NCBI GenBank assembly: GCA_030737875.1
Contig: CM060922.1
Coordinates: forward strand, 226,283,835-226,347,834
Source: Allium sativum
Taxonomy: Eukaryota; Streptophyta; Magnoliopsida; Asparagales; Amaryllidaceae
DNA: 64,000 nucleotides
Reading direction: 5' to 3'
In this document: piece after piece, positions 22,891 to 35,141 of the stretch
Layout of the letters: each line of letters opens with the position of its first letter
How positions within the stretch are numbered: position 1 is the first letter of the stretch
Translations under genes and position numbers: made by a program
Notes under the pieces: model-generated
The model's input: only the letters and a program-made list of their open reading frames with translations
What the model was told of the DNA's origin: nothing
Databases searched by the model: none

Positions 22891-25800
22891 TGTAACACCC
22901 CACTCCCGCTATGATCACTCACTAAGGGAATGCCATTGCAACGGTGGAGTATTTTCGTGAATATAGAACAGAAAAATTACAACAAGACAGATATAAATAG
23001 AACTTGAAATTTAAAACATCATCTCATAACAGCGGAAGTAAACATGTCTGGTTACATCATAAAACCACAATAAAAGTCAAGTACAATATCCATCAAAATA
23101 AAGAAGTACATAATCCCACTCTCTCATACAATAGCCAGGACAACAGAAAAGATAACTGGGTAACTGGAGCTTTACATCTATCCAAGCTCCTAAAGACTGG
23201 AACAGCAATCCGATCAAGCTCCACTACTGCTAGGATCCACCGTAGGACCCGAGGTTTGGGAAAAAGATAGAAACAACGGGGTCAGACATCAGTCTGAGCG
23301 AGTCCTATAACTTTAACAATACAATCGTTAAAGTAACCAGAGAAGACATAAACTGATATACGGTAACTATTGGGGATGAATGGTTACACTAAGCAGTCAA
23401 CTAAACTAAGATAAAAGATAAAGATGCATCTACCCTTCCATAGGTAAATTACTAAACTGCACCACACCAGTCATTCTTAACTTAAAGGTTGATCCCACCC
23501 ATGGACTTATAAAATTAACTTAATAGTTCTCGCGTACCCCTAGGTGACTAAGTAGACGCCACGGGGCCCTACAATCCACTAGGTGTACACACTACTCCCA
23601 TTCGATCGGCTCCCTAACGTAGATACCCGTGATGGCCCCACCGTGGGGTGTACCATTCCCCAACGTGGCAACCTGATAAAATTAACGGTGCACGGCTTAT
23701 ATCTACACGATGCAACAACGTCTTATTTACCAGCCCGGGTCCACACACGCATATGAAACCCGTTGGTCATGCGTTGCCACCGCTAACCCATTTTGGCCTC
23801 TTATAGTCAAGCCCAATATGCGTGTCCCGTCACTCGACTAGAGTCGAGCCCACTAAGATACGTTTGGGATATTGGTTGAAATGGGCCCCCAACACAAGCC
23901 ATCCCCCTAAGCTTGGCCCACACACTAGTGTTTCCCACTTAACCCTTTAATCATGTTTAATTACATGTTTCCTCTTGGTTAAGTATTTAATCATATTTTC
24001 TATTGGCAACCACTAGCAATTTCCACATACCACCCAAGGTACCCACTTAACCCCCATGCCCCACTACATGATTATCTGGTTAAGTGTTTCTTAATTGATT
24101 AACACCGTAACCGTGTAAAGGACCCCTCACATTGGACCGTTATTTGTAGATGCCTGGTTAAGCCGGTAAGTTCCGGGCAGTCTTACACTACAAACGGGTC
24201 CAACCTCGTGTCATTTACCCTTGTTACGTATTTAATTTATGATTAAGACCCCTCACATTGGACCGTTATTTGTAGATGCCTGGTTAAGCCGGTAAGTTCC
24301 GGGCAGTCTTACACTACAAACGGGTCCAACCTCGTGTCTCAATCGATTAATTACTCCTAATTAATCACCCCCATAATTTGTGTTAATTATCATGTTTATT
24401 TTAGGAATATGGGTACACCTAACTTAATAGGCAAATTCCCAACTCCAAAGTGTGGGTACACCTAACTTAATAGGCAAATTCCCAACACATAGTATGGGTA
24501 CACCTAACTTAATAGGCAAATTCCCATACTATGTTCATTTATTTTATGTTATGCATAATTATATTAATTTCACACAATCTTATTAACATATGTATTTAAT
24601 TAACCCCATCGTTCCCACGTGATTTCGTTCTCATGACATAACACATATAAAAGGTGTCAACTTGCATATGTATGAACATGTTCCAAAGGTGCCATCTTGC
24701 ATATTAACAAACACATAACTTGCATATGAACTTGCACAACATGTCACATAACTTGCATATAATCTTGTATAACATATCACATAAACTTACATATTAACAA
24801 ACACATGACTTGCATATAATATGTCACATTACTTGCATATGAACTTGCATAACATACTTGCATATAAACTCATAAACTTGCATATGAACTTGCATAACAT
24901 ACTTGCATATAAACTCAAAAACTTGCATATGAACTTGCATAACATACTTGCATATGAACTCATAAACTTGCATATGAACTTGCATAACATACTTGCATAT
25001 AAACTCATAAACTTGCATATGAACTTGCATAACATACTTGCATATGAACTCATAAACTTGCATATGAACTTGCATAACATACTTGCATATAAACTCATAA
25101 ACTGGCATATGAACTTGCATAACATACTTGCATATGAACTCATAAACTTGCATATGAACTTGCATAACATACTTGCATATGAAGAAACATACAACTTGCA
25201 TAATTATCATACATGTAACTTGCATTTTATCATACATGTAACTTGCATTTTATCATACATGTAACTTGCATATGTATGAACATGTTCCAAAGGTGCCATC
25301 TTGCATATTAACAAACACATAACTTGCATAACCCACATACATTAGCAAACTAACATCATGTCATATGACTTAAAATCCATTAATCCCCAAACAAAACCAT
25401 ATGATCTCATCATATCTCATCTACTTAGTTTAGTAATTGATCATTAAAGTGATAGAAACTCACAACTAGCAAATTTGCACTCCAAATGAAGAAGATTAAG
25501 ATGCTTAGAATGGATTAGAGGTTGATTAGAGAGTGATTAGCTTGCAACCCTCTTCATAAATTAGTGGAGGCTCCTTCTAAGATTTAATTTGGCGGCATGA
25601 AGCCCTCAATTCTATTTTTAGTATGGATTAGGGTAGGTTTAGGGTGTATTTATAGATTAGGTGAGTGTTTTAGGCCCTTAGATTAACCCTAGATTAGATT
25701 AGGACCCTTAGATTTTGGAAATCTCTAGAACCCAGCCCAGCCCTAGCCAGAAAACCAGACCTGGTTCACCCAGTCCCTCTGGCTCGACACGCCGTGTCGA

Positions 25801-26139
25801 CAGGCAAGTCGACAGGCAAGTCGACCCCCCAGTCGATAGGCATATCGACAACCCTGTCGACATGGCTAGGGCGGGAACTTTCACGCCTGGCCCTGCTGGT
25901 TCTATTTTAAAATCTGAATTTGAATTTTCAAATCTGTTTTTAGCTTTGAATTTTCTGCAAACTTCATTGGGCCTTAACTGGGCCATACGGACTCCGATTT
26001 ACAAAATTTCGGACTCTATTCTGCGTATTTTTCCGAGACGAACGCAATGACGCAGCCCGTTTCCCCAAATTCTCACATCTGAGATTATTTATTCTGCAAT
26101 TAGTGAATTTTAGCATTAACCGAAATTCGGGGTGTTACA
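22891..26139 (-). repeat. Element 2 5' LTR (3249 bp)
   Basis: Same organisation as the 3' LTR: TGTAACACCCC start, duplicated module 24121-24337, triple 43-bp unit 24404-24534, 45-bp minisatellite 24831-25185 (eight full units), TATA 25647-25655, GTCGAC array 25796-25861. By eye I count about 15 single-base differences from the 3' LTR over the first 1.5 kb, that is near 1 percent. Confidence 0.95.
24831..25185. repeat. 45-bp minisatellite in element 2 5' LTR
   Basis: Eight units of 45 bp, the same sequence as 16470-16815 but without the 12-bp loss in unit six. It creates spurious open frames on both strands. Confidence 0.9.
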
Positions 26140-27218
26140 GAGTGCGCACGTTTATTTATAGCTAGAAGTGGTGTCAGTAACTTACTATCCCTGACATTTT
26201 ACTTATGTGGATAATGGAATTTGCGAGGCCTTGGATTTATTATTGGTCGCCAATGGCCATATTATAGGTTCAGTAGGACCGGAAATAGTGTGTTCAGGCA
26301 TAACTAATCCACTAAAGTATTTGTGGACCAGCCCTGCAGGATCCAAGGGTTCGCCAACATCCGAATCCTGAGACATTGCTAGAGTGTCTCGAATCGATTA
26401 GGAGATCGTTCCTAGCCTTGACTCTTGATGGAAACCCAATTTCCAATATGACACCATGCAGTTTTGATTGTAGAACTAGTATGGCGACATAGTATATGGT
26501 AGTTATGCCGTCTATGATTAATACATTATGATTGAAATGTTTTTGAAACATATATACACTAATAATAATATCAAATCCGTTTTATCGTATCAAGCATTTT
26601 TTACCATTATAAGGTAAAACTCTATCCTCCAGCTTGCGTTGCATTGTGTGATGGGACCTGAGTCTTATAATGGTTTCATTTTTCTAAAAAGCATTGCATT
26701 GTTTAACGATTTACTTTATTTCATGCACTGGCAATCCAATGGAGTAAACCCGTTTCGCGTTAACGGCGTGGTCCTGTGATTTGTCTTCTTATTAGATAAG
26801 TTAAGTAAAGATTTCTCATACCAGTCCCATGAGTGACCCGTAGTTTGTTTCACTTTGCAAACTCAGGTGCCCTCTTCTCTACATGGGCAGTCGAGTAGCT
26901 TATTTTGCAGATATATTGAGCAGGATTCTGGATTGAAGCTTAGAGCTGTGTCCAGAACATCGGTAGTCTTCCACTGTGATTAGTTTAATTGTTCCGCTAT
27001 AGTGTATTACATTTATTGTAGTTTAATCTTCCGCTGTATTATTATATTCGATGTACTCTGATATTCTGTACTCTGATGTAACATTATTATAATGTTTATA
27101 AAAGTCTGTTGTTATTGTTCTAATGTATTGTATTCCCAAAGTTAACGTATGCGGGTTTTAAACGGTCTTGGTCGATTTAGCGATCGATTAGGTCCGGGCG
27201 AAATTCGTGGTCGTTACA
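26140..27218 (+). repeat. Family A 5' LTR, right part
   Basis: It begins with the second GAGTG copy (26140-26144) and continues the sequence interrupted at 14533. It ends in GAAATTCGTGGTCGTTACA at 27218, an LTR-type CA end, followed after two bases by a PBS. It aligns with 48175-49248. It contains the conserved CCCTGACATTTTAC region and a T/A-rich probable polyadenylation zone (about 27000-27130). Confidence 0.88.
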
Positions 27219-27981
27219 GTTGGTATCAGAGCTCTGGTTAGCTCAAATCTCTGGGGTACAACTCATTAGAACTAAACAAAAGACTCATCAGAGATTGGAT
27301 TAGTAATATCCAATAAGAATAACTCGTTAGAGATGGGATCGGTAGTATCTTAGAACGAATGTGAAGAGTATTATTATTATTTTTAAATAAAAAAATGAAA
27401 ACAAAATTAGTTTTGAAATTTTAAAATCTTATTATACATATTTGAATATATTATTTTATTTTATTTTGGACAATCGAGTATATAAATATTTTGCAAATAC
27501 GCCTAGCTAGCGTGTATTCGAAACCTCAAATATACTAGATAGATATATAATCACACTTTAGTCGCCCGGAGATGTTCTGATGGGGGTTCAAAACATCATC
27601 AGAATTTATGTCCGAGTTTCTAAAGTGGTATATCTATATATTTCCATTGACTGGTGTGAGACCACCAAAACTAGATGGGGTCTATTGCTGCGATTTGCAC
27701 TAAAAATATGATTTTTGACTATATATAAAAGTTATATATGTTTGAAAAGTTAATCACCTAATTGATTGCTGGTTATGATGTTTGATAATTAGTTTAACTA
27801 ATTAAAATATTGGAATGATAACTAATTTAACCAATATATAAAAGAATGATAAATTTTATTAAATCAAATTCAATATTGAATTGAACTGAAAATTGATTAA
27901 AAATGAAAATTGAATTAGTTAATTTAATAACTTTTACCTTCGTTTCTTTACGAGGACGAAAAGATTTTAAGTAGGGGAGAT
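27219..27981 (+). mobile_element. Family A internal region (763 bp, non-coding)
   Basis: It starts with the PBS TGGTATCAGAGC at 27221-27232 and ends with the PPT AAGTAGGGGAGAT before the 3' LTR at 27982. Just upstream of the PPT is CGAGGACGAAAAG, the same string that ends Tekay chromoviruses. No frame of any length resembles gag or pol. The first 150 bases align with the family B internal region (GGATTAGTAATATCCAAT, GTAGTATC, GAACGA). This is a non-autonomous element with a minimal internal domain. Confidence 0.88.
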
Positions 27982-28774
27982 TGTAACGACCCGCAAATTC
28001 TGTACCAATTTAAAATTTTCATTTTAGAAATTTTAATGGAGTTTGAATATTTAAAATAATATATTTTAAATAATAACAACTAAAAATTTATTTTAATCGA
28101 AGTTAAAACAAACAAATTTTATTAATTATAAAAGGAGTTTAAAATGGCGCGGTAGTTCGAAAATTCGATTTTAAATTTCAATTGACTATACGAAATTCAT
28201 TTTAAATCGGAATTGGATGAAACAAGAAATATTTAAATCTGTTTAATTATATCTTTCTAATGAATCTGAAAAATTGAAATTTCGTTTTATATATTGAAAG
28301 TTATGTCCAGGTTAAAATTTAGAAAAGTCGATGTAGAATTTATATATATTTTAATATAATATACAGCCCTTAAAAATAGCCATTTTTCAAACGACCTCCG
28401 TTTTCGATGAAACCACTTTTGTTGGAACAGGAATGTCAAATTATTGTTAGGTTTAAATTTTCATAATTTTTAGAATTAATATGTGAGCGTGCCAAAAGAA
28501 AATGTGTTTTGTTAGTTTTAGTCAATTTTGATCAACCAGAAAATGGCCATTTTTCAAACTGTCTCAAAATTCGACGAAATTAGTCTTGTTAGGACCATAT
28601 CATAAAAACAAAGCTAAATATAATTTTTCTGTAATTTTTAGAGGTCGTATGTGGCCTCGGTGAATTTAAATGTAAGATTTAGTTAATTATATAAATGATT
28701 TAAATATTAAATTAAATAAAACAGGCTAAAGACATTTGTTTGGGCTGATGGGACCTATCCCACTGCATCCAGAA
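27982..28774 (+). repeat. Family A 3' LTR, first part
   Basis: TGTAACGACCCGCAAATTC begins the LTR right after the PPT. Two diverged copies of a U3 module (CCATTTTTCAAAC...GAAACCACTTTTGTT) lie at about 28380 and 28549. It is interrupted at 28774 by family B element B, which duplicated CAGAA, and continues at 42607. Confidence 0.88.
28770..28774. other. Target-site duplication CAGAA, left copy
   Basis: CAGAA directly precedes the family B LTR at 28775 and recurs at 42602-42606 after the second LTR. Confidence 0.9.
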
Positions 28775-29685
28775 TGTAACAACCTGAAAATCTGGGCCAG
28801 TTTAAAATTTTTATTTTGGCAATTTTAGTGAATTTTCTATATTTAAAATATATTATTTTAAATAAAATCGACGAGAAATTTATTTTGAATATATTTAGAA
28901 CGTATATATTATATACGTCGTCGTCAGAATATAAATAATTATATATAATTATAAATAGAATTGAAAACGGCGCGGTAGTTCGATAATTCGATTTCAAACT
29001 TCAATTGAATGTACCGGGTGCAAAACAATCCGGATTTTAGTGAAACCAAAAACAATAGGTTCTAATTGATGACATCTTTCCAACGAATCTGAAAAATCAA
29101 GATTTCATAGCGGGAATCAAAAGATATGTCCAGTTGAAAATTCTGAATAGTCGCTATGGAATTTAGGCCCTTAAAAATGGACATTTTGCAAACGACCTCG
29201 GATTTCGACGAAACCACTTTTGTTGGATCCGCAGTGTCAAATTATTGCTAGGTTTCAAATTTCAAAATTTTTCGAATCAATATGTGAGCGTGGCAAAGGA
29301 AAACGCGTTTGACCAGTTTCAGTTGATTTTAATCGACTGGAAATTGGCCATTTTTCCAACGGTCTCAGAATTCGACGAAACTAGTTTTGTTAGGACCGTA
29401 TCGTCAATACGGAGCTAGAAAATATTTTTCTGCAATTTATAGAGTTAGTATGTGACCCCGGAAATTTGAAATGTACGTTTAAAATTCAATATAGTGATTT
29501 AAATGTAAATTTAACGGAAACTGATTCAAACAGTCGAATCAGCCTACGATACATATCCCATTGTGTTCGGAATAGGGGTAATACGCTATGGACGACAGGT
29601 GGTGGACCTCGTTCAAGGGTCGTATGTAAAAGTCAACTTTTTAGAAAATAAAATAATTAAATAATAATAAAAAAAAAGGAAATGA

Positions 29686-29954
29686 CGCCCCCCCCCCCAA
29701 TCGACCATTGCGACGCCGCCAGGGGGAAGTAGCCGCCGCCGCCCCCTCTTCTTCTCCCTCCGCCTGCCTCGCCCTCGCTCGACGCCCTCCGCCAGACGCG
29801 ACAGCGCCTCCACCCGAAGACCCACCCCCAATCCGATGCTCCAGTCCCCCTTCCGCCGCCTGGACCACCGCCTCACCCCCACCGACCTTCCCTCCGTTCA
29901 CCCTCCAACCCCTCCACTGTTGAAACACGCAGCCCCCCCTCTCCGAAAGCCAAA
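29686..29954 (+). promoter_or_regulatory. GC-rich leader with splice donor in element B 5' LTR
   Basis: In otherwise AT-rich sequence, about 270 bases are strongly C-rich (a C run, then CGCCGCC and CTCTTCTTCTCCCTCC strings), ending CCGAAAGCCAAA/GTAAGT with a consensus donor at 29955. It resembles a plant 5' untranslated exon followed by a first intron. The partner LTR repeats it at 37178-37443. Other B LTRs have a different GC-rich sequence in the same slot (56264-56580, 62186-62370). No protein is predicted with confidence. Confidence 0.55.
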
Positions 29955-30117
29955 GTAAGTTTTTACTGTAATTTAAATTTCTGAATTTTATATAGTTTAA
30001 AATTTTGATTTTTATTTATTTAAAAGGCTATCATTATTATTTTTATTTTTAAATAGGATTTTCAGCTTAAAGATGAGATTTTTTAAATTAGAAAAGGCGA
30101 GATTTTTAAATTAAAAT

Positions 30118-30380
30118 AAAGGCGAAAACTTTATTTTTTAATAAAGGCGAAAACTTTATTTTTTTATAAAGGCGAAAACTTTATTTTTTTATAAACGCGA
30201 AAACTTTATTTTTTTATAAAGGCGAAAACTTTATTTTTTTATAAAGGCGAAAACTTTATTTTTTTATAAAGGCGAAAACTTTATTTTTTTATAAAGGCGA
30301 AAACTTTATTTTTATAAAGGCGAAAACTTTATTTTTTTTTATAAAGGCGAAAACTTTATTTATGAAAGGGCGAAATCTTT
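30118..30380. repeat. Minisatellite (about 24 bp) in element B 5' LTR
   Basis: Eleven copies of AAAGGCGAAAACTTTATTTT with variable T runs. The partner LTR has ten (37605-37845). Confidence 0.85.
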
Positions 30381-31899
30381 ATATAGAGAATAGCGTTATA
30401 AAAATAGAATTTTTAACTATATATTAGCGGTATGGAAATGCGATTTTTATCCATATGAATTTGAAGAAAAAATTCGATTTTTATATATTGAATAGCATAG
30501 TAAAAATATAATTTTTATATATTGAACATCGTAGTAAAAATTCGATTTTTAAATATTTGAAGTGATTATAAAAATATGGTTTTTAAATTGAAAGTGAATA
30601 AATAAAAATGTGATTTTATTTTAAAGACATCAAAATATAAAAATGTGTGATTTTTAAATATGTAGTGACTACGGGCAACGAAGATGATAAAAAGGCGAGA
30701 GTGAAGAAGATTTCTCTAAATGAAGTGCCGTGGAGTTAGGATAGCTATCGGTGAGAACTTCTCACTCTAAATTCTCTTTTTCTAGTTATATATATATACT
30801 AGGATGTAGACGGTGTTTAGTAGCACCCGACACCCGTCATCCACAGACCATGGATGGCTTATTTGTTAAATTGTTTGGTTGTGTAGTTGGTTAGTCTAAT
30901 TGGTTTGAATTGAATTGTTTGGTGAAATGGAATGGATTGATTAATGTGTGAATGGCATGGGCCTTCACTAGACCGGGGATAAGGCTAGGCCTCGTCCCGT
31001 TTCTAGTATCGTGCCGTTATGCCGCCGAAATTTTCTAAAATATGTTAGAAAAATAAGAATATCATTTTATTGAATAAATGAACTGAATAGAAATTCATGT
31101 GTTAAAATAAAATGTTTTATCGTTAAAAATATAATTTTTAACGTGAAAGTGAATAAATGAATATTTATAAACAAATCGGCCGATTTGTTTATATACACTG
31201 ATTTGACTGATATTGATTGGGTCGATAAATTTTACACATCGCCCAACTACACAAATAAAATCTGTGTTTGTTGATTTGAAACCCCACACGGGTGTTGGGA
31301 TGAAATTTGAAGTTCACGCATCCTGATTGATTAAATATGTCGGTCGATTGATTGACAGGCTGTTATAAGCGTTAGATATCTATATTCGATGCTTATACAG
31401 TGTAGTGCACTTTAGTTGATGGTTGATTATTTTTCAATGCTATTATATACATGTGTTGTATGGAATCCATATAATTAACATTATATGGTGATTGATTCGG
31501 CCTCATTCCAATCGGGAAAATAATGAATATTATAAAGGAAAATTCATGTGTTGAATCTATTCATGTGTTGAGTGAAATATTTTAAATAATAGAAATTACA
31601 TCTTCATCACATTTACAATTAGAATCTACTTCACGGTGGAGTCTAATTAAAATCAAACGATAGATACCATAGTTTTATAAAATATTTTACATAACAAAAA
31701 TAGTCGTGTGTCAAAAGAAATATAGATTCATGTGTTGAATAGAACAAATATTCATTTGTTGAATAGAATAAAGAAGTTTTTGAAAAATATAAAGCCGTGT
31801 GGATTAGAGATGCGTTATTTTGACGTGAACGATATTTATATCGATTTTATTCGTTTTACAATGAATATTGAAAAGTGATTTCAAAATCTAATATTTTGA

Positions 31900-32273
31900 A
31901 ATGAAATTCAAATTGAATTAGATAAAAATTGAAATTGAAATTTTATTGAATCAATTTGAAATGAATTCGAATCGAATAGAAAATGAATTCGATTCGAATT
32001 GAATAGAAAATGAACTCGATTCGAATTGAATTAAAAACGAATCGAAATCATTTTGAATAAAATTTAAAACGAACTGAAATTGAATTGAATTGAAACGAAT
32101 TAGAATTTGAATTGAAATGAAACGAATTTGAATTCGAATTAAAAAAAATTGAAATGAATTCGAGTTGAATTGAAATCCAATCGATTTGAAATTGAATATA
32201 GAAGTTGAAATGGTTTTGAAAACGAATTTAAAACGATTTATAAAATATGTTTTAAAAAGGAAATTGACGAAAT

Positions 32274-32322
<49 letters not shown>

Positions 32323-32325
32323 ATG
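31900..32325. repeat. GAATTGAA/GAATTCGAAT-type simple repeat and TA tract
   Basis: About 330 bases are built from GAATT, GAAAT and TTCGAAT words, followed by a (TA)n run. Repeated in the partner LTR (39360-39785) and in inverted orientation in the solo LTR (53850-54290). Long open frames rich in Phe, Ile, Ser and Asn across it are artefacts of the repeat. Confidence 0.8.
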
Positions 32326-35141
32326 GCCTGAATAGAACGCGCCGCGCCGCGGCAGTTCGTGAATTTCGACCATTGACTTCGAATTGACGTTGCGGGAGAT
32401 CCGATCGTCGGATTCTCCTAAAACCGGAACCGTTGGGTTCGTATCGAAAAGAGCTTTCCAATGAATATTAGAAATTTGAAATCTAACGGTTGGATTTGGA
32501 ATTATGTCCAAATCAAATTCGAAAAAGGTCGCTATAAGTGCAATTCGATGGCCGTTGATGGAAATCGACTGTACGTGCCTTGATAAAATTATTAAAAATA
32601 TCTATAATTTGTGTAAAATCATAATATATGGATTGGAAAGAAATGAGCTGGAGAATTCCACATTTGAAAAGATAAAAATAGATTTTTATCGAAATGAACT
32701 AGTTTTGAACTAGAATTAAAATTAATTTATTTTTGAAATAAATAAATTGAATTTGAAAGTGATTTTAAAAATAATCAATATTCCCAATACGTGGATTGGA
32801 CAGGAGTTGAATCGAAATTATCTTCGGGATATTTCGATGTTGAATTTCGTGACTATACAGATATTGTTATGGGAATTTGAAAGATATATTTTATATCGTT
32901 ATTTCCAATACAATATTTGTTGGTTTCAGAATTTGATATTGAATATAAGCCGGTATATTTTCTATTCAGAGCGTTGTATTTAATATCAAATGTGATTTGG
33001 GTTTATCGTGAATCGTGTTTTAGATGACATTGGTTCTTTAACCCAGTTAAAGGCAGAATGTTGATTTTTGAGAAGATTAAAACTAAGTGAAGTTTTAATG
33101 AATCTTTAATTAGACTAAAATGTGAATTGATAATTTAAATTATCAAATCTGAAAGGTGATCGAGAATGGAGTACCACCAGTTTTGCTCCAAAGCGATAGT
33201 TAAATCTTTAATTAGATTTGAACGGGAGATGGTAATTAATTTTACCGATAACACCGTGGTGTTAGATGTGGAGTATTACCAGTTTTTCTCCATGGGATAT
33301 ATAGGTTGGGATTGGGAAATAAAATAAATAATTACTTCGGTGTGGTTCGTTAATCCCGACTAGTTTGAAATGATATCGAAAGGAGGATTAAAGAATAAAT
33401 TTAGAAGAATTTATCTTGGATAAAATTAATGGGAACCTTTCCCTAAGAATGTGATTTTGTGAATAAAAGAATATTCTGAATTGGAATGAGGCGTTTGTGG
33501 TGTTTGTGTAACATTCGTTTATTATATACGTGGGTTATTCAAAAAGGCCGGGTTTATACCCATTCTGAATAACCGATTCGACGAGATGTCGAAGATGAAG
33601 ACGGTGGTTGAAGACCAGAAGTCTTCACATCGTTTGGGTGATTACTGATGATCTTGATTGGGCTGTACACCCAGGATGAGGGAATCAGTTGGTGATCGTC
33701 CAGACGTACTTAGAGATGGATGGATATGCGAGGAAAGTGCCTCCGGTTTCGTTCAGACCCAGAACGAACTTGTAAATGGATTGTGTGTCTGACATTGGAT
33801 TTTATTCTGTGTTGATTGATCTCTATTAAATATACATCTGTTTGGCGGCGGAGAATTTATTCTCTTGCTTAACGCCCTTCTCTGAGACGTACGAGCTCAG
33901 GGGTTGTATATCGATGGACATCAGTCGCATGGAGTGAATTGCCAGTGTGACACGCATAAGTGGCAATTGATCAGGGCTTCTGTTGAAAAGCAAAGTCTTG
34001 TGGTTGATGATCAAAGCACGGCCTGTGTGGCGTAGCTTTGTGTATAACGTGAATTCGCGAGCCTCACACCTCGGTATGAGTCAAAAACGGGATAGTGACT
34101 GCAGGGAGAGCACGACGTTTCTTTCTAGCTAGGGTGGTGTCAGTGACCTACCAGCCCTGACATTTATATACTTTTCACCTGTGTGGTTGTTGGAATGTGA
34201 GGCGCCTCGGATATTGGTCTGTAAGGACCGGGAAACTTGTGTTCAGGAATTGCCAATCCTCAAAAGTAAGAGAGGACCGGCCCTGAAGATCCAAGGATCA
34301 TAGTGGGGTCCTAGGACATTTGCTAGAGTGTCTCGAATCGGAGAGGAGCTTGCCCCTTGCCTCGACTCATGACGGAATCCAATTCCCAATACGTGATATT
34401 ACGGTTTTAATTGTAGAACTAGTATGGCGACATGATAGATGGTACCCATGCCGCCTATGATTGATATTTATGATTTGAATTGTTTTGACACTATACACTT
34501 ATAATAGTATCAAATGATTTTTTTTAAACGTACCAAGCATGTTTGGCTATTATAAGGGAAAACCCTATCCTCCGGCTTGCGTTGCATTGTGTGATGGGAC
34601 CTGGGTCTTATAATAGCTTCATTTTTCGAAAAAGCATTGCGCTGTTTATTCTATGCACTGGTATTCTTGGGAGGAAACCCGTTCCGTGTTATACGGCGTG
34701 GTCCCTTGAATTACTCTCTTTTAAAATAAAGCTTTAAATAACTGTTTTAGTTCTCACACCAGTCACATGACTGACCTGGAGTTTATTGTTTTAACCTAAA
34801 CTCTGGGTGCCCCTATTTTCTACACGGGCAGCTAGTAGTTTTGGTTTTGCAGATTCATATTCACAGGATCCTGATTTACAGCTGGAACGATGCTCGGAAA
34901 GCTCTGTATCCGTGCATTATTTCTAGTTGTGCTTTTGTATTATTTTCCGCTGCGATGTATTTAAATGTAATTTAAATCTCTGATATTTGTTGTATAATAT
35001 TTATTCATTTATACTCTGTATATTCTTGTATCTGATGGAATTGTTGTAATAACAATGAAATGTTCTTCCGTCTGCGTTCCATTTTGTCTTGTCCTCAAAG
35101 TATCCGCGCTTTCCTTCACGGGGAAGTTACGGGTTCTTACG

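Larger units (their letters stand above)
14534..26139 (-). mobile_element. Element 2: complete Tekay-like Ty3/gypsy chromovirus (11,606 bp)
   Basis: A minus-strand element with two LTRs (22891-26139 as 5', 14534-17757 as 3'), a PBS, a gag-pol-integrase-chromodomain region, a PPT and a perfect 5-bp TSD (GAGTG). Long LTRs above 3 kb, an iMet PBS and a C-terminal chromodomain with the order protease, RT, RNase H, integrase fit the Tekay (Del) chromovirus clade of plants. The polyprotein is disabled by two stops and two indels although the LTRs are nearly identical (see findings). It sits inside the 5' LTR of family A. Confidence 0.95.
28775..35141 (+). repeat. Element B 5' LTR (6367 bp)
   Basis: It starts TGTAACAACCTGAAAATC and ends GGGTTCTTACG, where the final base is G instead of the A seen in the partner LTR. 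In order it holds duplicated U3 modules (about 29177 and 29349), a GC-rich leader ending in a splice-donor-like site (29686-29954), an AAAGGCGAAAACTTTATTTT minisatellite, a GAATTCGAATTGAA-type simple repeat (31900-32230), a TA repeat (32268-32320), a GC-rich block GCGCCGCGCCGCGG (32339), hairpin motifs near 33170-33310 and a conserved 3' third shared with family A. Its open frames fall in repeats and have no protein features. Confidence 0.92.

Noticed and set aside
27219..27240. tRNA gene near GTTGGTATCAGAGC
   Set aside because: This is only the primer-binding site, complementary to the tRNA 3' end; no cloverleaf follows.
29613..29928. GC-rich open frames on both strands in the element B leader
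   Set aside because: They arise from CGCC/CCTC-rich composition. The other B LTRs have different sequence in the slot and no shared protein. Treated as an untranslated leader.
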